From Buxus sempervirens (Eukaryota; Streptophyta; Magnoliopsida; Buxales; Buxaceae): a DNA stretch of 64,000 bases. The stretch covers positions 57,147,915 through 57,211,914 of the forward strand of contig OX387183.1 in assembly GCA_947561395.2 (NCBI GenBank), read 5' to 3'. The position numbers and the translations under genes were made by a program. Positions 10,563 to 20,404 of the stretch are shown here, piece by piece (position 1 is the first letter of the stretch; each line of letters starts with the position of its first letter). The notes below the pieces were generated by a model, which ran no database searches, had not been told where the DNA came from, and was given only the letters and a program-made list of their open reading frames with translations.

Positions 10563-13532
10563 CGCCTGAAAGGGAAAAAATTAATGAGACCATCAATCCA
10601 TTTGATTTCAACCCCACCAAATGCTCTCTTTAGGTACATTCCATTATAAGAAAAAGGTAAATTCCATTATAACCATCTCACACATGCTTTAGCTTATGAA
10701 ATTGTAAAAGCAGCTTAGAATAGCTGCATTGCATTGCTGAAGTAATTCCAACTCTCTAGTACACTACTCGCTTTATTGCATCTAGAGATGTAAGTAGGGC
10801 GGGCTGGGCTGGGTTTCATTGAGTTCGGGCTCAACCCTAACTAAAATTGGTGAACCCAAACTCTCCTCGGCCCGCCCTAACCCAAACTCTTTGAGCCCAA
10901 ACCCAACCCTAAAATTATTTCTTGAGTTCGGGTTGGGTTCAGGCCAGCCCAAACTTTTTTTTCTACTTGATACAATGATACATTCACATATATAAGACTA
11001 CAATATTTCGATATATATAATAAAGTTTATTGGCATACATTGATTTGTTTGTGAATTAGGTTAAAAAATGATCTCTATAAGTCCACCATACTTTTTATGT
11101 GTGTAAAGAGCCTTAGAACAAAATATTCACTAAGATATTTATGAGTTTCACATGTCTTCCAATCTGATGCAACCATCCATCATAACGCATGGAATTAACA
11201 GCAATACAACAAATACAGTAGCAAAATTAATCCTAACAATGCATCCTCTACTCTCAAAGAAACAATAGATAGAAAATGATGACTTGATTAGCAAGGCATC
11301 GCTACATTTCCCACTCAATCACTGTTTCATGAAAATTGCAATGTTGCATACAGGACCTACCCCATTTGAAATTCCAAAATTAGTTTCATTGCATTTTCAC
11401 ATTGTTTAAGTATTCAAACCTTAATCTAAAAATAATACATTTTACAAAATCAATCAACTTTTGTAATTTTAAATAAACTTAATATTCATGTTTCCTATCT
11501 CTTCCAATTACTTCAGAATCTACGTTTTTTTTTTTTTTGGCTGAGTTAGACTACGTTTCAAATATTAGAACCACGAAATTATGTAAGAAACACATAACTC
11601 ATTTTCATATGACCAAACAAGAACAATAAATCAAGATTTTAGGGGATATATATTGATGTTAAAAATAACATAAAATAAAATACTACTAAAGTAACAAGAT
11701 TTTCTGTTTCGCTACATTATCAGAAATCAAATTTTAATGAAATTTTGCATCTAGCAGTAAAAAGATTGGGGATTGAAATATCTGAACTAACTTTGTAGTC
11801 AAAGAGGTAGATAATTTTAGATTATATGGTGCATAGCTGAGGAAAAGAAACAAACCCTCCCAAGCACACATTAATGGATCTCATCCAGATCAAGTACTAG
11901 AAAAGAGAGGAATTAAACAGTACCTGAAAGCAGTGAACAAATGGGGAAAGATGAGATGCCCAATTTAAAGAGAGATGCCAGATTTGACAAAAATAGCAAT
12001 CGCAAATCCCTTGTGAGCGATGGAACTGTATCACAAATCCCTTGCTGCTGCAACTGTACCCCACTATATTGACAGCAACGCCGACGGCAACTGTATTGCT
12101 AGCTCCTGCCGATCGAGCTCATTTGTTAGGGGTTTGTCTAGCTAGCTTGTCTTTGAGATGTGAGGTATTGATAATAGAAGAGATGGACAGTAAGTCATTG
12201 AGAGGGGCGAGCAATTCCAACTTCCGTGGTAGAGATATAGGAGAAGACAAGAAACTTTTAGGTTTGCAGGAGACAATCGTATGGAGGTTTGTAGGAGAGG
12301 GTTTTAGTAGTATATATATTTCGGGTTATTCGGGTTTTTTCGGGTTGTACTTTGTGAGCCCGAGCCCAACCCGAACTCAACTTCGGGCTCAAGATTGAGC
12401 CCGGCCCAAACCCAAACCCAAACCCAAACTTATTTCTTAAATCGGGCTGTTATTCGGGCTGGGTTGGGCGGGCTTCAAGCGGTCCGGGCCAAACTTACAG
12501 CTCTAATTGCATCGATCACGCAGAAGCTACTTCAAACAACCTAACCGTTTAATTGGCTTGTTTCCAACACCAGTAAAAGCACCGGCCCCTTCAGTTCACG
12601 ATCGAGGAGGGGGAAAAAATACTCTTTCCATCTTGAAAAATGGATGCTGAAGTAAGCTATAATATTTCTAATTGAAGTACAAATGGTAGCACCGACGTCT
12701 TGTCTCCCTGGAAAAAGCTGTTGGATGACTTCACAGAGTACTCAATTGGGGTACAATGGAAGCAAGCTTCATACAGTGTGGATCTTGGATCATAAATAAC
12801 TGAAACCAAACCCCGCTCCCACGTCATCCCCACAAAAAGGCCAAGTTGATCATTTCAGATAGAGAAACAACCGGTGCCCCAGTTACAGATACGCTATTGT
12901 ATAGATACGAGCTGAGTAATTCCCACTTTCCACAGATACACAAGTACCCAAAAAACTTAGCTGTAAATTTAACCATTTAATTAAGAATGACAAACTTGGA
13001 ATTAATATTGGAGTTAAAACTTCATGAATAACAAAGAAAATGGCAGAACGGATAACTGAGAGGACAGAGTTTTCTCGATCGATCTGGAGAAGTTAAAAGA
13101 AACCAAAAGAAAAAAATTAAGAATAGAGGAAGGACTTCAATTAATTTTAGGCACAAATCTTTACTCACATACCAAGAAGCTTAATTTGTAAAGTTTCACT
13201 TTTTGGAAAAAGCAGTTTCTGAGAAGTAAGAAGAAGACGCCATCACTCCATGTCATCTTTTGTTACTTCATTCCTCCGATCGAGCAAATATGTCCTGTGG
13301 AACTTTTCTATCATAAGATATATAGTCTACCCAGTATTAATCTTTGAGTTCCTTTGTTCAGTAAGCTTGCGTGAATCCCTTGCATGTTGGTTTTGCAGTG
13401 CCCCACGTTGATTCTTCGGTGACCTGGTTCATCCGAGATTAAAAGTGTGCTTGCAGGAATATTACTTCCCCAGAGGTGTACATGGTCGATCTTATTCTCT
13501 ACTTTGATAAAACAAAATACAAAAATCAATTT
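10563..13532. repeat. Segmental duplication block shared with about 21040-22490
   Basis: The stretches 10563-10782 and 12506-13532 align in order with 21045-22490. Shared landmarks are 'ccaaatgct.tctttaggtacattcc', 'tagcaccgac.tcttgt', 'aagcaagcttcatacagtgtg' and 'gcttgcgtgaatc'. The only large difference is the hAT insertion at 10783-12505. No gene is seen in the shared sequence. Confidence 0.75.
10783..12505. mobile_element. Non-autonomous hAT-like element, 1723 bp
   Basis: Flanked by a perfect 8-bp target duplication ATTGCATC (10775-10782 and 12506-12513), the hAT size. Ends are TAGAGATGTAAG and, on the other strand, TAGAGCTGTAAG. Both subterminal regions are rich in 'gggctgggttcgggc'-type words, as in many plant hAT-derived repeats. 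The paralogous block at about 21220 has one intact site ('ctttattacatcgatcat') with no insertion. Internal frames (for example 12042-12398) have no transposase features. Confidence 0.85.
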
Positions 13533-13537
13533 GCCAC

Positions 13538-13749
13538 ATGGACTCTCAAGTAAATAAGCGCATCGATCCTAGAGTCACGAAACACTGTAGCATATGATGT
13601 TACTTATCAGGGTGACAAACGACCTTTGTAAAACTTCTGGGGGCCGCCCATATTGTGATTGTTTCCGGCCCCGGTCCAAATGCCCAAATCTCGATCGAGG
13701 TTTTCAAAGAAGATTTGGTTGCCGGAACAAACCACTAGGATAACCGTAA
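13538..13749 (+). pseudogene. Decayed RALF-like copy
   Basis: It starts at ATGGACTCTCAAGTAAATAAG, matching the AMDSEVN(K/R)RI part of the intact genes; signal peptide and start are absent. It runs through an altered mature region to 'ccggaacaaaccactaggataaccgtaa', the homologous C-terminus and stop. Stops and frameshifts interrupt it (for example the TAA just after the stretch corresponding to 'caaacgacctttg'), and cysteine codons are lost. The middle ('atcagggtgacaaacgacc..ggccgccc') is closest to copy 4, not copies 2 or 3, so it derives from that lineage. Confidence 0.8.
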
Positions 13750-14370
13750 GTTTGAAGTAAAGCAACTTGTTGCCGTTTCTGGTATGCAGATTTTGTGTTT
13801 GTGTGTGGGAATGTGTGTGTTGCACTTTCATTGCTGCAACAGCATGACACGGATATCACTTTGAATATTTTAGATCAATTGATCAAGGCCCAGTTCTTCT
13901 GGACAGTTGCTTCGTTTCCATGACGCTTTGGGTATAATAAAATATGAAATTATTTTATGTAGAGCCAACTTTCAACTTTGAATATGACTGGTATGAGCCC
14001 ATGCTTGGATCTAGATTAGAGCTACCTATGGGTTGGACCGGGCGTTAACATATATACAAATCGGAAAAAGGCAGGGGAGGCTTTAAGGTTTATCTGCCGT
14101 CAAATTCTTGACCTCACCTCTCTGCAAGATTCTACAGACGGAGTGTGTGGGTAGTTCCACTACTCAATAGGAGTGAGTTTGATGCACGACGATGGACTCT
14201 TATTAAAATGCTAGTGTCTTTAATTTTGAGAACAGAATGAAGTTGGGGAGGTCTACGTCAGTAATTGACAGTAGATCCACTACAAAATAATTGTCCTCAT
14301 CGGCGCTGGTACTCAAGGAATTATCTACGAACGTGGGAAGATTCTATAAGCTTATATAGTCGTTTCTTTT
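13750..14370. other. Duplicated RALF 3' flank after the relic
   Basis: From 'cactttcattgctgcaacagcatgac' (13825) to 'tttatctgcc' (14090) this matches the flank of copies 2-4. The rest up to 14370 is AT-rich without a gene. Confidence 0.6.
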
Positions 14371-14377
14371 ATATACT

Positions 14378-14590
14378 ACTAGCAAAAGTGTACGTGTAGT
14401 ACTGCACATAGTAAGAGGGAACAGTTGCAATTTACAAAAGATTTGAGGGAGTTTTGACCCTTTTATCCTTTTATTAATGAATCTTGGCATTGTTTTGCAA
14501 AGACTAAAACTGCACATTTTGTTTGACACGCTTCCTAAGGGGGCATCTCGCTTTATATATAATATATATTACTGATGGTCCGATCGAACT
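14378..14590. repeat. Helitron-like short repeat, copy 3
   Basis: Starts 'ctagcaaaagtgtacgtgtagtactgcac' at about 14379 and ends 'gacacgcttcctaagggggc' (14525-14544) plus a TATA-rich tail. Same layout as the copies at 5142 and 9636. Confidence 0.4.
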
Positions 14591-16257
14591 CAAATATAGA
14601 CCGAAGTTCATGACACATGGCTTTTCAAATTTAGAGTCCTCTAGCAAAGTCTCTTCTATACGATCCTAAAATTAAGTACTTAAAAGAACCCAGTCTCCAT
14701 AAAGCTATAACAAATAGTATCATAGCAGGCACCATGTCCCTTGTTTGAGTCATGGAAGCGGCGATTGATAGGCCAGATTAAAATGCCTCGGTATTATGCA
14801 TGGGTATGATACTAAAGTCATTGAATAATGATAGATTATAATTCTTGAGGATTTGTGTTGAGGTATGAATCTAATTTTAACGAGAGAGAACAAGTTGTAA
14901 TATCCACCTCAACAAAGTTAGGTTCTTAAGTAGATTTTCCACGTTTTTCTTGGTATTTGATTCTATTTAGTTGTTTTCTAATAGGTTTACATACAACGTG
15001 GGTGGGGTTTTGATTTCGTTTTTCTTTATTTTCTTAACAAGGACAAGGCTCTCGAGGAATGATAAATTGAAACGTGTAAGGAGGGATTATGTCACTGCTT
15101 ACGTTCAAGTGTTGCCTGAGGACAACTCATTGATTGAAAGGACGTACGTACCGACGTGTCCGAGAGGGAAGAATTTCCTCCACCAAAAAAAAAAAAAAAA
15201 AAACCCAAAACACAAAAGGGAAGAATTTCACTGTACCGAAATAGTTGCAAATCCAAAAATGATTCACAAATCGGACTTTGATAAATAGTACCGAGTATCT
15301 TATAACCGTGAAAAAGTTAAAATTCGAAAACTTTTGCTTCATTTGATAAATAACCCATTTTAATACCAATTAAATGACGATCAATTGGTACTTGACAAGG
15401 TGCGTATTAGTCGCACGACTGGCGTACCCTTTTTGTTTTTCTAAACAATAAATTTAATATAAAAAAAAAATAGTGTAGGCGTTTTGAATTTGATCGTATG
15501 CGGGAAAGTATTAGAAAAATTAATTTTTAGTGATATTTTACAAAAAATATCACGTAAAATATCACTAAAAATTCTTCATGCGTACTAATCGCACGACAAG
15601 CTATTTTATCTATTTTATTAACTTATATAAGTCATATCATTGAGCGGTATATGGGCATTACAACATAATTTTTTAGTTTCCTTTCTTAATCTTTGGTGGA
15701 GAATGCCATTATAGCTATTACTTTTTGCGCTACACCCTACTCATGAAGAATTTTATGTTCACGAGACAAGGAATATACCAGAATTGGAATCACTTTTTTT
15801 GTTGGAATTTGTCCCACATTAGGAATTTACCATTGTTTCACCCACCATATAAGAGATAGACTTCACTTACCTTAATATATAGGTTTTAATGTTGAGGTCC
15901 CTCCTCTTATGTATTGTTAAGCTTTTAACACTTTTTCCTCATGATTCTTGCACTTGCCATCGGCCAAAAGCATGTTGCCGGCAGAAACGATAGTGTTGTG
16001 TTGTTGCCATTGGGAGTGCCTTCCCAATGATCACACATTGCTTGTTTCCAGATAAGAAGGGAATCAGAGGCCATGCATTGCTCTGTTTCCTGATAAGAAG
16101 GGAATCGAGGGGCCACCCATTCATCACTCAAGAGGTTCACTGTGGAGATACTTCATTCAAACCCTTAATTATTGGTTTACTTAATTAAACCACTTCAGAC
16201 TCCAATAGGGAGGAAAAAAAAGGAATCATCTCATTTATTTGTTTAAATGGTATAATT
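14591..16257. other. Intergenic with an inverted-repeat patch; upstream region of RALF copy 3
   Basis: An open frame at 14971-15288 has no family signal. At 15521-15572 lies a perfect 20-bp-arm hairpin, framed by two related words GCGTATTAGTCGCACGAC (about 15403) and GCGTACTAATCGCACGAC (about 15581). From about 15960 the sequence is the conserved RALF upstream region, with a local tandem duplication of the 'tgcttgtttcc.gataagaagggaatc' type (16040-16095). Confidence 0.5.
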
Positions 16258-16314
16258 CATATATATAGAGAGATTGGGGAAGAGGAAAGAAGGGAGGAGA
16301 AATAAAGCTAGAAG

Positions 16315-16686
16315 ATGGGAGTCCAGATGAGGATGGGGTTTTTCTTGTTTCTGATTGCATTCATTGCATTAACGCTGCCGAGGACAAGGTTTTGTGAAGC
16401 TCATCATGAGCAGAAGATGAACACTTCAGGTGGTTCCTACCTGAGTATTGCGGAAAGCATCGAGGAGGATGAGGAGTTTGCCATGGACTCCGAAGTGAAT
16501 AGGCGCATTCTACAGTCAGGAAAGACGCCCATTACAATCCCTGTTACTAAGCGGGGTGACGAACCAGTTTGTAAAGGTCCAGATGGCAAGCCTTATCGTG
16601 ATTGTCTCCCCGGTCCAAATGCCCAGACTGATCGAGGTTGTCAAAGCAGGTATGGCTGCCGGAACAAACCACCAGGATCACCGTAA
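16315..16686 (+). CDS. RALF-like secreted peptide precursor, copy 3
   Basis: 123 aa, intronless, starting at MGVQMRMGFF, the fullest form of the family. The signal peptide covers about residues 5-30, followed by AHHEQKMN, an acidic propeptide (ESIEEDEEFAMDSEVN) and the RRIL S1P-type site. The mature part begins QSGKTPITIPVTKRGDEP and carries the four-cysteine RALF scaffold (PVCKGP, YRDCLPG, DRGCQSRYGCR), ending KPPGSP. It lacks YISY, so it is a divergent-clade RALF; receptor preference cannot be predicted from this. The prepro part is almost identical to copy 2. From the YRDC region through about 330 bp of 3' flank it matches copy 4 without a difference that I could find. A TATA box at about 16258-16269 precedes it. 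Extracellular signalling is the family role, not shown here. Confidence 0.9.
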   Translation: MGVQMRMGFFLFLIAFIALTLPRTRFCEAHHEQKMNTSGGSYLSIAESIEEDEEFAMDSEVNRRILQSGKTPITIPVTKRGDEPVCKGPDGKPYRDCLPGPNAQTDRGCQSRYGCRNKPPGSP

Positions 16687-17016
16687 GTTGGAAAGCAACT
16701 TATTGACATTTCTTGTATGCAATTATGGTATTAATAATTAATGGTGGCGATCTTCCTAGATATATATATATACACACGTGTGTGTGTTAATTTCCCTTTT
16801 AAACCGATTATCGCACAGAAGCCTTTGTTTGCCTGTGATCAACCAGAAAATCCACTTATTTCCCAAAATATGTATTATCCAGGCTTCCCATGGCGGGTCT
16901 CTCAAGAGCACCCTTATGGACACTTAATTAAAATGGAAGCTCAGTAGGGGATTTCCAAATCACTTTGAGCATCCACCTCCAGTAACAGTTAACTCTGCTT
17001 AATCCTTATCTTATAT
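16687..17016 (+). other. 3' flank with a 68-aa open frame, duplicated after copy 4
   Basis: 16599-17016 and 19193-19610 appear identical base for base. Inside, a 68-codon open frame (16741-16947, repeated at 19335-19541) encodes a sequence including ACDQPENPLISQNMYYPG and FPWRVSQEHPYGHLIKMEAQ. This stretch is absent after copies 1 and 2. I recognise no domain; it may be a captured gene fragment carried in the 3' UTR. Identity is explained by recent duplication or conversion, so it does not show selection on the frame. Confidence 0.5.
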
Positions 17017-17480
17017 ATATATACATAGCAAAAAATTCAGCTACATGCACAGCCTGTGTGCTCTTCCACTTTCATTCCTGCAACGGCATGATCTGACCCA
17101 GATTTTCCCTTTGAAAATTCTAGACCGACCAATTGATGAAGGCCCAGTTGTTCCGGACAGTTGCTTCCTTAATTTCCATGATGCTTTAGGTATAACATAA
17201 TCTGTTGACTGATCGATCAAGTTGTTCACTTATTTGGATTGTGATTGAATATGAAGTTAATTTTATGTAGACCCAAATTTCGACTTTGAATGTGTACGGC
17301 ATGCGCCCATGCTCGGATCTAGAGGTAGATATGGGTTGGGTTGGGTTGGGTATGAACATAAACGTACAAATCGGACAAAGGCGGGCGAGGCTTTAACGTT
17401 TATCTGCCCTTGCAATTGTTGACCTCAGCTCTCTCTGCAAGATTCTACTGATAGTATGTGGGTCCTTCCACTGCTCATAG

Positions 17481-17742
17481 GACTTTTTCTTTTTGGACTT
17501 TTTTTTTTTTGGTAACAAAGATGGAATTATATTATCTGCGTAACATACAAAAGCCCCGCATATCATCCATCAGCAGGGGAGAAATACATGGGGAGGGGAA
17601 GATACCCAAATACAAGAAAATCTATCAATTGAAAAGTTTGCAAGATGGTCTGCCACTCGATTGCCCTCCCTGGGAACATGAGATAATAGAAACGCCGGGA
17701 ACTGAACGACCAACTCCTTTATCTGAGCCACAAAACCTTCTA
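17481..17742 (-). mobile_element. LINE 3' end with RNase H tail, minus strand
   Basis: On the minus strand a frame reads VAQIKELVVQFPAFLLSHV, then PREGNRVADHLANFSIDRF and CIWVSSPPHVF, the C-terminal part of a plant-LINE RNase H domain. It is followed by a tail ending TTGTTACC and a poly(A) run (17500-17511 on the plus strand as poly-T). The paralogous block at about 20390-20425 joins 'cactgctca.agg' directly to 'tcttatgtactatgg', so this is an insertion. It is heavily 5'-truncated. The target duplication is not clear. Confidence 0.7.
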
Positions 17743-17754
17743 TCTTATGTACTA

Positions 17755-18480
17755 TGGAAGCTTTAATTAGACTGCAAGATTTGATTAGACTAGTGGGTCT
17801 ACGCGATATAAAAATTTGTTTTGGACAGTTAGTTGGTGGATACAATAGACTTCTAAAATTTTTCAGAGGCATATTATATTAATTAAAGATACAGGCATAT
17901 ACATCAAGAAGTTACTAACTTTCTAGGGATACTAAAGGTCTTTTCAATTTTTTACCGGCATTTGGAAGAAACCAAATATTTGTCCGGCATCTTCTAACCT
18001 TTTCTATAATGGTATAGATCATTTATTTCCTTACTTTGAAAATATTTTTTTGAGACTTTGCAATGTGCCCTGTTCATGTTTTGGGCATCTTTGTTTCAGA
18101 TTTAGGATTTTGATCGTTCAAGCAGTACAAATTAATTAATCACTTTCTATCCGTGGTAAAGCTCAAATTCTCGCCATTATTTGTTTTACCGATTGACGAT
18201 ATGGGTTATCACCCTTGATAATCGTCTGCCGCTAGGTTAGTGCGGCAGACAATGTAGCCACCGTTGGCTACTGTCACATGTAGCATTTAATGGCAGCTCC
18301 TACTTCCATGTGAAACATCATTTTACATGGGATGCTGCCGTTGGAAAAATGTGAAATCAGCACTGAACTCCAATTATTTTAAAAAAGTACTACTAATTCT
18401 CAATTTTCAAGAATTGGCCTACTAAATCTGAATTATTTTGAAAAAATATCACAAAAACCTAATTTTCCCAATTTTCTAGG
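17755..18480. repeat. Segmental duplication block and MITE-like end
   Basis: Matches 8535-8760/9282-9560 and 20405-20900. At about 18225-18350 it carries 'atcgtctgccgctaggttagtgcggcagac' and further inverted words of the MITE family seen at 3231. No gene. Confidence 0.6.
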
Positions 18481-18908
18481 GACACTGTGACCGGTCCACT
18501 GCGGAGGAGAGTGGAATTAATTCCAGATTCTTTTATCGCTGATATAAAGAGTACCGGCTACTGGCACAAATTTGCTGAGCAAAAAGTAAGGACTCTAGAT
18601 GGTATCGATGACTGGAATGGGCTTCTCCAATTACCATAACTCAGCCTTTCACCTTTTTAAATGTTTATCTTTGTCCTAATGATCTGTTTCCAGATGAGAA
18701 GGGAATCAAGAGGCCACACATTCATCACTCAAGAAAGCTTGACTATGGAGATACTTTATTGAAACCCTTAATTATTGGTTTACTTCATTAAACCACTGCA
18801 GACCCCAACAGGGGAAGAAAAAAAGGAATCATCTATTTGTTTAAATGGCATAATACAAATATATAGACAGATTGGGGAAGAGGAAAGAAGGGAGGAGAAA
18901 TTAAGAAG
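18481..18908 (+). other. Upstream region of RALF copy 4
   Basis: The stretch 'ctgcggaggagagtggaatt' to 'aagtaaggactctag' (18497-18598) repeats the region upstream of copy 2 (5836-5935). It is followed by the shared 'gtttact..attaaaccac' element and a TATA-like AAATATATAG (about 18857-18866). This is the likely promoter of copy 4. Confidence 0.6.
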
Positions 18909-19280
18909 ATGGGAGCCCAGATGAGGATGGGGTTTTTCTTGTTTCTGATTGCATTCATTGCATTAACGCTGCCGAGGATAAGGTTTTGTGAAGCTCATCA
19001 TGAGCAGAAGATGAACACTTCAGGTGGTTCCTACCTGAGTATTGTGGAAAGCATCGAGGAGGATGAGGAGTTTGCCATGGACTCCGAAGTGAATAGGCGC
19101 ATTCTACAGTCTGCAGGAAAGACCATTACATACCCTGTTATTAATCAGGGTGACAGACCAGTTTGTAAAGCTGAAAACGGCCGCCCGAATCGTGATTGTC
19201 TCCCCGGTCCAAATGCCCAGACTGATCGAGGTTGTCAAAGCAGGTATGGCTGCCGGAACAAACCACCAGGATCACCGTAA
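18909..19280 (+). CDS. RALF-like secreted peptide precursor, copy 4
   Basis: 123 aa, intronless. The signal peptide and acidic propeptide differ from copy 3 at only a few positions (MGAQ, PRIRF, SIVES). The RRIL site is followed by a clearly different mature N-terminal half (QSAGKTITYPVINQGDRPVC, then KAENGRPNRDC). The remainder from CLPGPN to the end is identical to copy 3. All four RALF cysteines are present. The pattern (constant prepro, variable mature N-half, converted C-half and 3' flank) points to a mosaic gene. Function is inferred as for copy 3: a secreted peptide ligand of CrRLK1L-type receptors. The variable half precedes the first disulfide, the part that in known RALFs contacts receptor and LLG co-receptor. 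Confidence 0.9.
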   Translation: MGAQMRMGFFLFLIAFIALTLPRIRFCEAHHEQKMNTSGGSYLSIVESIEEDEEFAMDSEVNRRILQSAGKTITYPVINQGDRPVCKAENGRPNRDCLPGPNAQTDRGCQSRYGCRNKPPGSP

Positions 19281-19708
19281 GTTGGAAAGCAACTTATTGA
19301 CATTTCTTGTATGCAATTATGGTATTAATAATTAATGGTGGCGATCTTCCTAGATATATATATATACACACGTGTGTGTGTTAATTTCCCTTTTAAACCG
19401 ATTATCGCACAGAAGCCTTTGTTTGCCTGTGATCAACCAGAAAATCCACTTATTTCCCAAAATATGTATTATCCAGGCTTCCCATGGCGGGTCTCTCAAG
19501 AGCACCCTTATGGACACTTAATTAAAATGGAAGCTCAGTAGGGGATTTCCAAATCACTTTGAGCATCCACCTCCAGTAACAGTTAACTCTGCTTAATCCT
19601 TATCTTATACATAGATAGCAAACAATTCAGCTGCACAGCCTGTGTGTTCTTCCACTTTCATTCCTGCAACAGGGTGATCAAGATTTCCCTTTGAACATTC
19701 TAGACCAA

Positions 19709-19991
19709 TGATAGGTCCCAGATAGGCAAATTATAATAAAACAAATAGTTCTGATTAGGGAGGGAGCCAGATCCACAGTACAACTCAAGATTTCTCAAAC
19801 ACTACCCAAAGACCCCTAGTCTAGTTTAAATAGGTAACAACAAGACAAATCACAAAACAGATTCTTTAGTCTAACTAAACACAAGATAACTATTCCAACA
19901 CGGGTCCCTTAGTCACCCATTTCCTTGCCACTTACTTACATGTCCTGCAAAATGCTTGGGATTAGGATGAGGTGTACGACGTGGCCTATCA
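19709..19991. mobile_element. Solo-LTR-like insertion, 283 bp
   Basis: It starts TGATAGG and ends CCTATCA (TG..CA with short inverted ends). It is flanked by ACCAA (19704-19708) and ACCGA (19992-19996), a 5-bp duplication with one mismatch. The other RALF flanks read straight through ('ctagaccgaccaattgatcaagg' at about 6830 and 17120), so the insertion is specific to the copy-4 unit. No internal coding; a small solo LTR or TRIM-type element fits. Confidence 0.65.
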
Positions 19992-20100
19992 ACCGACCAA
20001 TTGATCAAGGTCTAGATGTTCTGGACAGTTGCTTCCTTAATTTCCATGATGCTTTGGGTATAATATAATCTGCAAAATACTTGTTCACTTATAATATAAT

Positions 20101-20158
20101 CTTATCTATCCCCAGCAAGCTGCCTTTGTCCCTGGCAGAGACATTCATGAAAATATCA
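20101..20158 (+). mobile_element. 58-bp LINE reverse-transcriptase scrap
   Basis: Translates as LIYPQQAAFVPGRDIHENIS, matching the conserved Q-x-A-F-x-x-G-R-x-I-x-(D/E)-N-I block of plant LINE reverse transcriptases. It interrupts the RALF 3' flank, where copies 2 and 3 read on to 'ttgttcacttatttggattg'. It is far too short to be functional and may be filler DNA from break repair. Confidence 0.65.
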
Positions 20159-20404
20159 GTTGTTCACTTATTTGGATTGTGATTGAATACGAAGTTAATT
20201 TTTTGTAAAGCCAAATTTCGACTTCGAATGTGTATGGCATGAGCCAATGCTCGGATCTAGAGGTAGATGTGGGTTGGGTATGAACATATACGTACAAATC
20301 GGACAAAGGCTGGCGAGGCTTTAAGGCTTTGCAATTCTTGACCTCAGCTCTCTGCAAGATTCTACCGACAGAGTATGTGGGTCCTTCCACTGCTCACAGG
20401 AGTA

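Noticed and set aside
12042-12398. 118-codon frame inside the hAT-like element
   Set aside because: No transposase or zinc-finger features; composition follows the repeated 'gggctcgggcccaacc' words of the element end.
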